In this document: one piece after another, positions 55,311-64,000 of the stretch
Numbering within the stretch: position 1 is the stretch's first letter
Layout: every line of letters begins with the position of its first letter
Assembly (NCBI GenBank): GCA_001632435.1
Contig: KV424048.1
Coordinates: 2,794 to 66,793 of the forward strand
DNA length: 64,000 bases
Origin: Calocera cornea HHB12733
Taxonomy: Eukaryota; Basidiomycota; Dacrymycetes; Dacrymycetales; Dacrymycetaceae
Direction: 5' to 3'
Notes under the pieces: model-generated
The model's input: the letters and a program-made list of their open reading frames with translations, nothing else
Told to the model about the DNA's origin: nothing
Database searches by the model: none
Made by a program: the position numbers and the translations under genes

Positions 55311-57767
55311 ATGCCGCCCAAGCAAGTCGTCCTCCCCGCCAACCTCCCCTCCTCCGCGGCGTGCCCACCGAGCCTCAAGGCCATCGCGCCCTACCTCCAA
55401 CGCGCAGCGGAGGTCAAGACTGCTGACCCGGTGGTCGCCTACTGGTGTACGTCTTATCTCCTTGACAAAGCTGCGTCTGCTGACGGAGCGCAGGTCTGTA
55501 CAATGCCGCGCGTCTAGGTCTGCCACTGGCCAAGGGGCACGACCAGGATGCGAAGCGCTACATCGAGCAGATTCTCATGTACCTCGAAGCGGTTCGTGCT
55601 CATATACCCAGTGGCTGATGCATATTGCTTAAGTACTCAATAGAGTAAGGGGACACTGCAAGGGGAGAAAGCCATCAGTGATACGGATATGGCGTGTCAG
55701 AGGATCGAGGCGTTCGCGTCGCGGATTTTCGGCAACGCGGATAACGAGGACCGAATGGGCGCTGCGACCAAGTGCGTCTCAACTCAGTCTTTATCATGTG
55801 CATATATCTCAGACATTGTGATGCAGGTTGACGGCAAAGAAGTTCCTTGCTGCCGCGAACTTTATGCAACTTCTCAGCATCTTCGACCGGGAAGGCGATG
55901 TGGTGCGTCCCTTATCCTTCCTATATGCGCATACATCTGACCCCTCCCTCAGGCGGACAAGATCAAGTACGCCAAATGGAAGGCGTCCGACATTGCCAAA
56001 GCCCTGCGCGAGGGGCGTGTCCCGCTGGCCGGCCCAGCGGGGGGCATCGACTCGCCCCTGTCCGAGGACCCTTTCGCCACTGGCGGCGCATTCCCGGACA
56101 CGACCGCACTCCCGCACCCGGATACATTCACCTCGGGCACCATCTCGCCTCCTCGGGCGGGGACGATCCCGCACACACCTAGCGCGTGGAGCACGGTTGC
56201 TACGCCTGGGCCGGATTATACGGATGAGAGGAAGAGGGAGGCATCACATTGGCCGCAGGAGAGTCCGACTCCCGGGGCAGGGGGCCGACCAGGGGGTTTG
56301 ATGGACGACAGCTCCGCAGGGAACGCGGGTGACGATGAGGGTGGGGAGAGCGATGGTGGGTACTGGAGCACGGCGTCCACCCCGGGGACGGCGTTCGTCG
56401 ACGGCAAGCACCTCTTTGCTGCGCAACAACAGCGCGCCCCGCCGCCTTCCATCCCTCCCCCGCCTGCCCAGTCTTCGTATGGCTCCAACGCATCGGGGTC
56501 ATCAGGCCACTCGTCCAACTCTCGGCCTTCGGACCCCAGCGTGCGCCGCGTGCGGTTTACGGAGAGCACTGCAGGCGGCTCTGAGGACCTGAACGAGCCG
56601 GCGCCGATGTCGCCCATCCATGAACTGCAAGAGATGCATCCCGACGAGTCCGACCTTCGCACGCCCACTGCTACGAACGGTGGTGGTGCACCACGCCGGC
56701 TATCGCAAGATCAGGCACCGCGTCCCACTATCGTCGTTCCCCCCGATATGCCTCGACGGGGCGGGCCCATGGAGGGCCTGCCATCCGTTATCGACGATGA
56801 GCCCGGCGCTCCTCTCCCCGACAACGGTCCACGGCGTAGCAGCAACTCGCCGCCCAAGAATGGCAGTACACCCTTGCGACCCTCGGTCACCATCTCCGGC
56901 TCCGGCCATACCCCGACGAGCTCCATGGATACACCGTCGTCGAGCCGCGACAGCTCACGCGTCCTACCACCTACAGTCCCTATCGCGTCTAGGGAGCGTA
57001 GGCCTTCGCAAGATAGGCAGGAGAGAGGCCCACCGACGATCGACACCAACCTGCATACGCGGTCGAGGAGCAACAGCGGGTCGACGCCGGCCGGTCCGCC
57101 GTCGGGCCTGACCCCGTCTGGCAGGGATAGAAAGGACAACGGTGGTCCTCCGACTATCCAGTCGCAGGGCAGGGAGAGGAGGAACAGCCTGACGAACGGC
57201 CGTCCGCCTGTCACCCCGGAGACCGGACCGCCCACTGCGACACCGACGGGAACGCGGGATAGGCGGAACAGCCTGACGAGGCGGGATGGGCCGCCCACTG
57301 TGATCCTGCCTACCGCCGGGAGAGACAGGCGGGGGAGCGGCTCGGGCGACACGCCCGACCGGTCCTATCTCGCCCCTCCGTCGGCCACCACTCCCCGCCC
57401 CAGCCAGAGCCTCTCGGGCTCGCCTTCTCGCTCTGCCCAAGTACCACTGCCGGACAGCGCCACCAGCTCTGCGAATGCTTCGCCGGATTTGGGACATCAC
57501 GTCAAGGCGCTGCCAGGGTACTCTGCTCCGTCGAAACAGACTCCTGTGACGCCCTCCGCTCCGGCATGGAATACGCCCATCTCTGCTCGACCATCTGCAC
57601 CACCGGCGCCTTCCGTGCCCGCCCCACCACCTGCTAAGGAATACGATTTCAGGGCCATGAACGAGGCTAAGCGACATGCGAACTTCGCCATCTCCGCACT
57701 CAACTTCGAAGATGTTGTAACAGCCCGGAAGGAGCTTCTCCTCGCTCTTTCCGCAATCGGCGGTTGA
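55311..57767 (+). CDS. VTA1: VTA1/LIP5-like ESCRT regulator with long disordered linker
   Basis: Exons 55311-55446, 55494-55591, 55644-55771, 55827-55902 and 55953-57767; phases close to 750 residues. The N-terminal tandem-MIT-like domain (PVVAYWCLYNAARLGL, FLAAANFMQLLSIFD, KIKYAKWKASDIAKAL) and the C-terminal VSL dimerisation helices (AKRHANFAISALNFEDVVTARKEL) identify VTA1, which binds and stimulates the Vps4 ATPase during multivesicular-body sorting. The linker between them is about 520 residues, much longer than in yeast (whole protein 330), Pro/Ser/Gly-rich, and contains several degenerate units of the type R-[DE]-R-[RK]-x-S...GPPT[IV]. Cytosolic, endosome-associated. Confidence 0.93.
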
Positions 57768-58176
57768 TCACGATCACTTCCTCCCAACAGGACGCTCCAT
57801 TTCCTTCCTTCATTACACCCTTACATCTTCCGTTTCCCGTACACGCTCCCCATACATCTTAATCCCGCGTTCACGGTCCGCCTTTCTGCTGGTTTCTCTG
57901 GGTATTTGAATGCCACTCGCATTGCCATCGGCTAGTGTCTTTTCTCCTTTGTACAGTATTCGGATATCCTTACGCACGAGAAGCCCATTTTTGCGATAGC
58001 ATAATCTTGAAAGCATGTGTATACCTAACGGGGACTGACGAATATATCATTGTGTCGCGGAAGACATGATGCATGAGTCCGAGGGAAGCATGTGTGAAAT
58101 CTCCATAAATACGCAAAGTCCATAATAGCAAATGTCCTTGAGAAGGGAAGGAAGTTTGGAGCCTGATGTCTTGCAA

Positions 58177-58869
58177 CTACACGCAGGACGTGACACTCTC
58201 GAGGTAGAGCACATTTTCCACCGTAGTCTCCGGTGTCTCCAAGGTCACGGCGAAGTCCACCAAGGGGCTGGGCGGGGCAGTCGGGGCTAGGTGCAACCCA
58301 AGAGGATTAGACCCATCGTAGCGCTGGCGGACCAAGGTGAGAGTAGACGCAAACACCGGCCCGCCGAACGCGAAGTACTGGAGGACCTGACCAGAATCGT
58401 CCGAGTACCAGCAGTCCTGTAGGGTGAGGTTATTTTCGTCCTCGACCAGGCATTGCCCGGAAGCCACATCTTTGACGATACCTAGCAGGCTGGTTAGTTT
58501 GGCCTGGAAAGTCGGATGCGGCACTAACCGTATTTGATAGTCGGGGTCGCCGTGTAGTTCATGAACGTTGAGGTGCAAGTTTCGAACTGGAAGGCTTGCC
58601 CGGCTAGACCGCTGCATGCCGCATTCTCCACATCAACAGTGAGCTCCTGGTGACCAATGGTCGTGGTGCGATACCCGCCGAGAGGGGCGAAAGCCGAAGT
58701 GCTGTAATCCAAAGCACCAGAAGTGTAGGCTGTCATTAGGGATCAGCTTTGCTCTCCGGTAGACAGCAATACACGCACGCTTGCACGAAATGAGACCAAC
58801 AATCAGGGGTGAGGCATACGTGCTAGCGGCCCAGGACAGGGTGGTCGCGAGGGCGCGGAATGCAAACAT
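58177..58869 (-). CDS. secreted protein of unknown function, copy 2
   Basis: Three exons on the minus strand, 58869-58779, 58729-58529 and 58481-58177; phases close to 198 residues. It has a signal peptide (ATTLSWAASTYA) and the same blocks as the gene at 45027: ISCKP, LDYSTSAFAPLGGYRTTT, CTSTFMNYT, the KYG split by intron 2, GQCLVE, NLTLQDCW and a C-terminal Cys. Exon 3 has exactly the same length (305 nt) in both. Here the second intron uses a regular GT donor (gttagt). The two genes lie 12 kb apart in opposite orientation. Confidence 0.87.
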
Positions 58870-58953
58870 CGTGAGTGAGAGTTAGGAGCTGAAGCTTTGA
58901 AAGTGCGAACGGCGGTTGCAATTGCCGAGGTTCAAGCCAGGTACAGTGCTCTA

Positions 58954-58960
58954 CTTATAG
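58954..58960 (-). promoter_or_regulatory. TATA box of the secreted protein gene at 58177-58869
   Basis: CTATAAG on the minus strand, about 85 bp upstream of the ATG, the same spacing as for its paralogue at 45027. Confidence 0.45.
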
Positions 58961-60112
58961 TCGTCGCTTGAGAGTCGGAGAGCACAGATTTCAGTCATGA
59001 GATGACAATCGCCGGCCCGTGGATCAAGGAGTGTATTATGATTCGGGCAACTTCACGGCTTAGAAGGTGCAAATTGCGTGTGGAAAGGCAATGCGGCCAG
59101 TATGGTCACGTAGAGTCAGTTTCGATCCGAACGTGCCGCCGGTCTTCTGGAAGACAGTGTAAGCAGTCCATACGACGTGATATATGAGAGGAAGACATCT
59201 CGCGAAGGCCGTCTTGGCGTTCACTTCCCGTTTAGAATGTCGGCGGATTCCAGAGTGCTGACGTAAACGAGAAGCATGACTTGAACTGCACTGCCGATGT
59301 CGCGGTATGGATCACAGCATCGCTCATGGAGCTGAGAGGAAGCGAGTCATGGCGCATGGGTATAGCATCGAGCAGTGCGAACGGTGCTGTGCACATCACC
59401 GCGTTTGAGTTGCGGATAGGTTGCTGCGAGAGGAGAAAGTGTTTTGAAATATGGCTAGGGATCGCAGAGATGAATTCATAAATCAGTCGTCGTGCTTTGC
59501 TATGTAGTAATTGGGGTGATCCTCACCAAATGGCCCCGCGGGAGTACAACTAGATCCGAGCGTCCCTGTAGCCGAGATGGATATCCTTGCTTTCCCCCAA
59601 CTACTCATTGGGGTATCCTACCCACACTTTCTCCTCCTCCTCCTGGTCCGAGCGGTACACGCGCCCATATCGCGACTCCAACTCCGGGAACAGCGCCAAT
59701 CATCAGACCAGGCCCATCTTCGGGCGAGCTCGGCCATACTCCACCCATCACTGATTGGCTTCCCTGGCGATACCTGGATTGCGCTTGCTTCACATCAACT
59801 CTACTAGCCTAAAAAGGTGTATCTGTGCTGGGGCTGAGGGCTCGTCGAGTCATCACACGGTCTCGGCGTATGCATCATGATTTGTGGTGGTGCGCGGCCG
59901 GCGCTAGGACAATTCTCGCGTCTTCCTTCAGCGCTTACCTGGGCAGTTTTTTACTAGTGCATCGCTCGCGCGTTCCAAATCGAAGGAAATGTGGATGCCA
60001 GCGCTTGTGCTATTCTGAGATTGTTTGATCTTGGTGGACCAGGATCATGCTGAGAGGGCTGAGATAACCAAACGGAAGTGATGTCGGACAATCTAAAATT
60101 AGGCTGGCGGCC

Positions 60113-60119
60113 TATATAG
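60113..60119 (+). promoter_or_regulatory. TATA box of the Ig-like gene at 60177
   Basis: TATATAG lies 64 bp before the ATG. Confidence 0.4.
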
Positions 60120-60176
60120 TCCGGCTAGTCCACGCTACTTTGCTATTCAACCCGATATTCAACGCTCCTCAACACA

Positions 60177-60776
60177 ATGCAGTTCACTCTATTCGCATCC
60201 TCCCTGCTCCTCACGGCCGTCGGTGTGGCCGCGCAAGGCCCTATCATTCGCATCCCGGGCCAAATCGTGAGCCCGCTGAACGACGCGCACTACCTGTACG
60301 GCGCGATCATCCCCTTCGCGTACAACTACACGGCGGCTGCCGAGAAGCTCGTGGCGCCTCCCCTGGTCGACGTTTACGTGCACAAGTCGGGTGACGAGCA
60401 TTACGTCGAGGTGAGGCTCGCGCAGTCTGTTCCTGCATGCGGAGGCTGACTTGCCTTGTAGGTCGCCAAGAACCTGGACTGCTCCAAGAGCTCCTGCGTC
60501 AATGGCATCCTGAAGCACGACCTCAACCTTCGGGACTACACGCCGCTCATCGGGACGGGGGTCTATGGTGAGCGCCCTCCGCGAAACCACGATACCCTGA
60601 CGACTGATATCCTCCCAGAACTTTGGACGGTCCAGGAGAACTTCTCCCCCTTCCTCATCAACGCCAGCCGCATCACGACCAAGACCATCACCGGCGAGAT
60701 CTCTTTCACCGTTGAGCTGCCCCTCGGCGGCCCGGTCGCCGACAAGCCCAGCGTGCATGCGTTGACGGTGCAGTGA
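60177..60776 (+). CDS. Ig-like small secreted protein, copy 2
   Basis: Exons 60177-60410, 60462-60567 and 60619-60776; phases close to 165 residues. It has a signal peptide (LFASSLLLTAVGVAAQ). The mature part begins QIVSPLNDAHYLYG and continues IPFAYNYT, VDVYVHKSGDEHYVE, a Cys pair CSKSSC and the strand ELWTVQENFS. Several NxT/NxS sites suggest glycosylation. Introns coincide with those of the copies at 53644 and 61481. Extracellular or wall-bound; function unknown. Confidence 0.8.
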
Positions 60777-61403
60777 AGAAGTAGTATGACGACCAGATTT
60801 TCCAAATGTTCGTCCCATATTACCTTCACCAAGCTCCTACATGAGTCTTGGCCAGGCTCCTCTTGTCGGCAAACTCAGCTCCCCTTTCGTTTCCAAAATT
60901 GCACTCTACTACAAAGTTGCTTTCCCATATCGTCCATGTGTGCGGCGTAAGCACGGTAGAGCGTCATCCTGCGTGGCACTATCGCTTGATCAGGGGGTGC
61001 TCCCCACAAAGCATGGTTCCGGGCCGTGGCTGAGGTGCTCGTATTCTGCTTATTGCTTCTTTCGGCGACTGGGACAATCCAAAACGTAACAGTTGGCATC
61101 TCATTATGTAAACTTGGCTATGATGGAATCCGCAGCTGCGCGTAATTCAATCTCAGCTCGACGTTGCAGACAGTTGCACCGCACTTGGTTCCCTGATGTC
61201 CTGCTGCTTACCCGGTCGGTAATTTGTTCGGACGATCTGAACATAGAAGAACACTTGCTCGGCCCCGAGAACAGTCTTCTTGGCTGCCAAATTATGTGTT
61301 CTGCACAGATCGCTTGATCTCGGATCCACTGGAGACATGACGAGCTCTCGCTGCTCCTGGTAAGTTCACTGCTGGCGCATCCAAGCACCGCACCGTTTCT
61401 TTG

Positions 61404-61409
61404 TATAAG
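61404..61409 (+). promoter_or_regulatory. TATA box of the Ig-like gene at 61481
   Basis: TATAAG lies 77 bp before the ATG. Confidence 0.4.
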
Positions 61410-61480
61410 ATGGGCGAGGGCGAGAAGACCTGTGTGGCCGGACTCCTCAGAGTCAGACACTTGAAGAGCTCAACGACGAC

Positions 61481-62040
61481 ATGCAGCTCACTCTCCTCCT
61501 CTCCTTCGTCGTCCTGTCCGTCGTCGGCGTCTCTGCTCAGAGCCCTGTCCCCGGCAAGATCCTCAGTCCTGGGAACGGCATGCACTACCGGATTGGCCAG
61601 TTCATCCCGTTCGCGTACAACTACACCAAGGCTGCCGAGCACCTTACGACCCTCCCGCTTATCGACGTGTACGTGAGCAAAGCGGGTGATGCACAGTATA
61701 CCCAAGTACGTATCCACTGATGTTCTTCACCTTGTGAGACCGCAGGCTGAATGAGTCCGCAGGTGGCTAAGGGGCTCTCCTGTTCTCCCCAAACCTGTCC
61801 CCATGGCATTCTGGCCCAGGGAATCACCCTCAGTGATTACGAAGCACTCACGGGAATCGGCGCGTTTGGTACGCTTGTCACTCCAGCTACTTATACTGGC
61901 CGGTGTCACTCACTACCTTGCTGGGCACAGAGATGTTCGCTGCGCAGGAAGAGTCCTCTGAGGTCGGCGTGAATGTGGACAGTATCGTTCCCGACACAAT
62001 TACTGGAGCTGTCTCGTTCCGAGTCGAACCCCTCCCCTAA
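61481..62040 (+). CDS. Ig-like small secreted protein, copy 3
   Basis: Exons 61481-61705, 61763-61868 and 61931-62040; phases close to 146 residues. It has a signal peptide (LLLSFVVLSVVGVSAQ) and the same layout as copy 2: GKILSPGNGMHYRIG, IPFAYNYTKAAEHL, VDVYVSKAGDAQYTQ and Cys pair CSPQTC. Exon 2 is 106 nt in both copies. The final exon is shorter and ends VSFRVEPLP without the C-terminal extension of the other two. It is a close tandem paralogue of copy 2, 704 bp downstream in the same direction. Confidence 0.78.
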
Positions 62041-62362
62041 CGAGCCCGACGCTGTATCCTTAGTCTTCCAAGGGATACTTACATGACCCCGAAGAGGGCT
62101 GTATGCATGTCATAGCACGTGTTCTTATGGAAAGAGTGATGGCCACGGGAACGGTATGAGTCAAAGTTGTGCGCGGCTTACGGAGATCACATGTCTGGCG
62201 TCGCCTCTCATGATCTCGTGGACGGCGTCCCACCCCGCACGCCAGATCAATAGGAATGGCGGCTCGACATCGCTCATTATGCCCTCCTAACCACCCTTTC
62301 TTTGGCGGAGGAGCACTTCCACTCGTAGCCTATCTGTTCTAATAACTAAAGCACTGGCAACA

Positions 62363-63472
62363 ATGCGCGCCGTCGTCTGCCCCAACGCACCCATCCCCCC
62401 CTCAGGCCTGGTGTACACCACCACCCACCCCAAGCCCGCCCCAGAGCAGGGCAAGGTCCTCCTCCGCATCCACGCCTACGGGCTGAACCGCTCCGAGCTC
62501 TTCACACGGCAGGGCCACTCGCCGGGCATCCACTTCCCGCGCGTGCTCGGGATAGAGTGCGTCGGTGTGGTGGAGGATGCCGGGGGCGGGACGTGGAAGA
62601 AGGGCGATGTCGTCGCCGCCTTGATGGGGGGGATGGGAAGGCAGTTCGATGGTGGGTATGCCGAGTACACCCTCGTCCCGCATACGGCGTGCAGCCCGCC
62701 TGTGACGCTGCCGAAGGGCATGGGCTGGGCAGAGTTCGCCGCCGTCCCAGAGACGTTCATGACCGGTATGTACTCCCCGCCCCTCCTCCCTCCCGCAAGG
62801 TGCTCACGCAGCCGACATAGCATGGGGCACGCTAGCCATGTCACTGAAACTCCAAAAGTCCGACACCCTCCTCATCCGGGGCGGGACGACGTCGGTCGGC
62901 CTGGCCTGCGCGACGCTCGCAAAGTCCTCCCTCTTCGGCTGCACCTCCGTCATCTCGACCACGCGCTCCCCCTCCAAGTCCCGCAAAGTGACAGCCGCGG
63001 GCGCCGACATCGTCCTCCACGACACCGGCACAATCGGGGACGAGGTGAAGAAGGCGACCGGCGGCAGGGGCGCGACGAAGGCTGTTGAGCTCGTCGGTGG
63101 GAACGTGCTCGCTGATACGGCCAAGGGGCTCAGCGACGACGGCGTGCTGAGCATGGTCGGGTGCGTGTCGGGGGTGTGGACGTGCGAGAACTTCGATCCG
63201 ATGATGACGCTTGCGCCGAGCAAGGTGCGTGCTGCATACACGAGCTCGAGGTGGGATCTGATGATGGTGCGCAGCACCTGACCTTGTTCTCGTCTCACTA
63301 TCTGGACATCTCCACCGCGCCGTTGCAGGAGATCCTGGACCTCATCGGCCAGGGCAAGCTCGAGCTGAACCTCGACAAGGTGTTCTCCATGCAGGACACT
63401 GGCAAGGCGCAGGAGTACATGGAGGCGAACGGCGCTGCTGGCAAGGTTGTATGCGTGGTGGACGAGCAGTGA
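62363..63472 (+). CDS. MDR-family zinc-independent oxidoreductase (quinone oxidoreductase-like)
   Basis: Exons 62363-62765, 62821-63224 and 63275-63472; phases close to 334 residues. It has the N-terminal GroES-like fold (LRIHAYGLNRSELFTRQG, LGIECVGVVEDAG) and an NADPH-binding Rossmann domain in which LIRGGTTSVGLACATLAK replaces the usual GAAGGVG-type loop, followed by VELVGG. The Cys/His ligands of zinc-dependent alcohol dehydrogenases are absent. The last segment, GKAQEYMEANGAAGKVV, is typical of the quinone oxidoreductase/zeta-crystallin branch. It reduces quinones or enones with NADPH in the cytosol; the substrate is unknown. Confidence 0.9.
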
Positions 63473-63584
63473 GTGTGCGAGCGGCCATCCATCTTCGTGT
63501 ACAAATTCATGACTCTTGTACAATGTGGCAATATGATACAATACAAGGTAAATAGGGAAGGCGTCTGATGTCCGAGTTCCATAA

Positions 63585-64000
63585 TCACGCCGTCTCCGCC
63601 TCCGCAGTTGTGCCCTGCTCCCCGCTGTCTTTAGGAAGTGGGATCTCAAGCTCCTTCGCCACCTCCGTCCTCACCGCCGCCCACACACGCTTCCGCCCCA
63701 GCTGGGCCTTCGCGATCCCCACATGCACCTGGTCGAGCTGGTGCAAGTACTCCCGCAGGTCGTCGTACACCCCGCGGATCTGCGTCAGCCACTGGTTCAC
63801 AGCGACCACTTGGTGCGCCGCGCTGGGAAAGTACGTCTCCGCCTCGCCTAAGTCGCGCCGGTCGGGGAGGGTGATCCCGCCCGGGGTGACGAACAGGTCA
63901 TGGTACGCTTGCGGGAGGGCGGGGCCGCCGTCCAGCACCATAGACGGTGAGCGGCCATTGCGCGGCGCGCTGACGCCGTTCGGGAACTGCGGGACCGCAG
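63585..64000 (-). CDS. C-terminal part of a gene running off the right edge
   Basis: A minus-strand frame is open from the window edge to a stop at 63585. The ATG at 63941 is internal, since the frame continues upstream without a stop. The visible ~138 residues contain a charged, probably helical stretch (NQWLTQIRGVYDDLREYLHQLD) and a Glu/Thr-rich tail. No family was recognised. It ends only 112 bp from the stop of the MDR gene (tail-to-tail). Confidence 0.5.
   Translation of the reverse strand, partial: AVPQFPNGVSAPRNGRSPSMVLDGGPALPQAYHDLFVTPGGITLPDRRDLGEAETYFPSAAHQVVAVNQWLTQIRGVYDDLREYLHQLDQVHVGIAKAQLGRKRVWAAVRTEVAKELEIPLPKDSGEQGTTAEAETA

Larger units (their letters stand above)
58870..60176. 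other. intergenic region between two secreted-protein genes
   Basis: 1.3 kb of divergent promoter DNA; no credible gene. It carries the two TATA elements annotated separately. Confidence 0.4.

Noticed and set aside
1..64000. CRISPR arrays, bacterial operons, rRNA genes
   Set aside because: No regularly spaced repeats or rRNA signatures were seen, and the spliced genes make a eukaryotic nuclear origin clear.

Overview
The window is nuclear DNA of a filamentous fungus, most likely a mushroom-forming basidiomycete (Agaricomycete). The genes are split by many 48-60 nt introns. The families present are fungal: a fused one-chain isopropylmalate dehydratase (LEU1), a large-subunit catalase, Dal5-type MFS permeases, a P450, VTA1 and many small secreted proteins. 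Exon boundaries below were read by hand from splice sites and frame continuity; models whose exon phases all close are marked as such.

Layout. 0-3 kb: a 5'-incomplete pogo-type DDE transposase in a TTCCGG-rich stretch. 3.2-8.7 kb: three related small secreted cysteine-rich proteins, with a complete 1.94 kb Mutator-like element (intact transposase, ~80 bp inverted repeats, perfect 9 bp target duplication) between the second and third. 10.4-20.4 kb: LEU1, an MFS permease and catalase. 20.9-35 kb: a DHDPS/LGA1-type aldolase, two full cyclase (PF04199-type) genes plus a truncated copy, two more MFS permeases and a SnoaL-like protein, several divergently paired; this could be a small catabolic cluster (inference). 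36-43.7 kb: an unrecognised Ser-rich protein, a decayed MFS copy, a CYP7/CYP8-like P450 and a single-pass membrane protein. 45-63.5 kb: two secreted paralogues of unknown function (45 and 58 kb), tandem NAD(P)-binding proteins, three Ig-like small proteins (53.6, 60.2, 61.5 kb), VTA1 and an MDR oxidoreductase. A partial gene runs off the right edge.

At least five copies of one TIR-bearing, TA-flanked, non-autonomous repeat (about 470-570 bp, built of GGTTCGG/CCGAACC units) lie between genes. The main theme is local duplication: almost every accessory family is present two to four times, with intact, truncated and decayed members side by side. Two unrelated genes contain GC-AG introns with the same donor (gcgagt), while a paralogue keeps GT at the same position.
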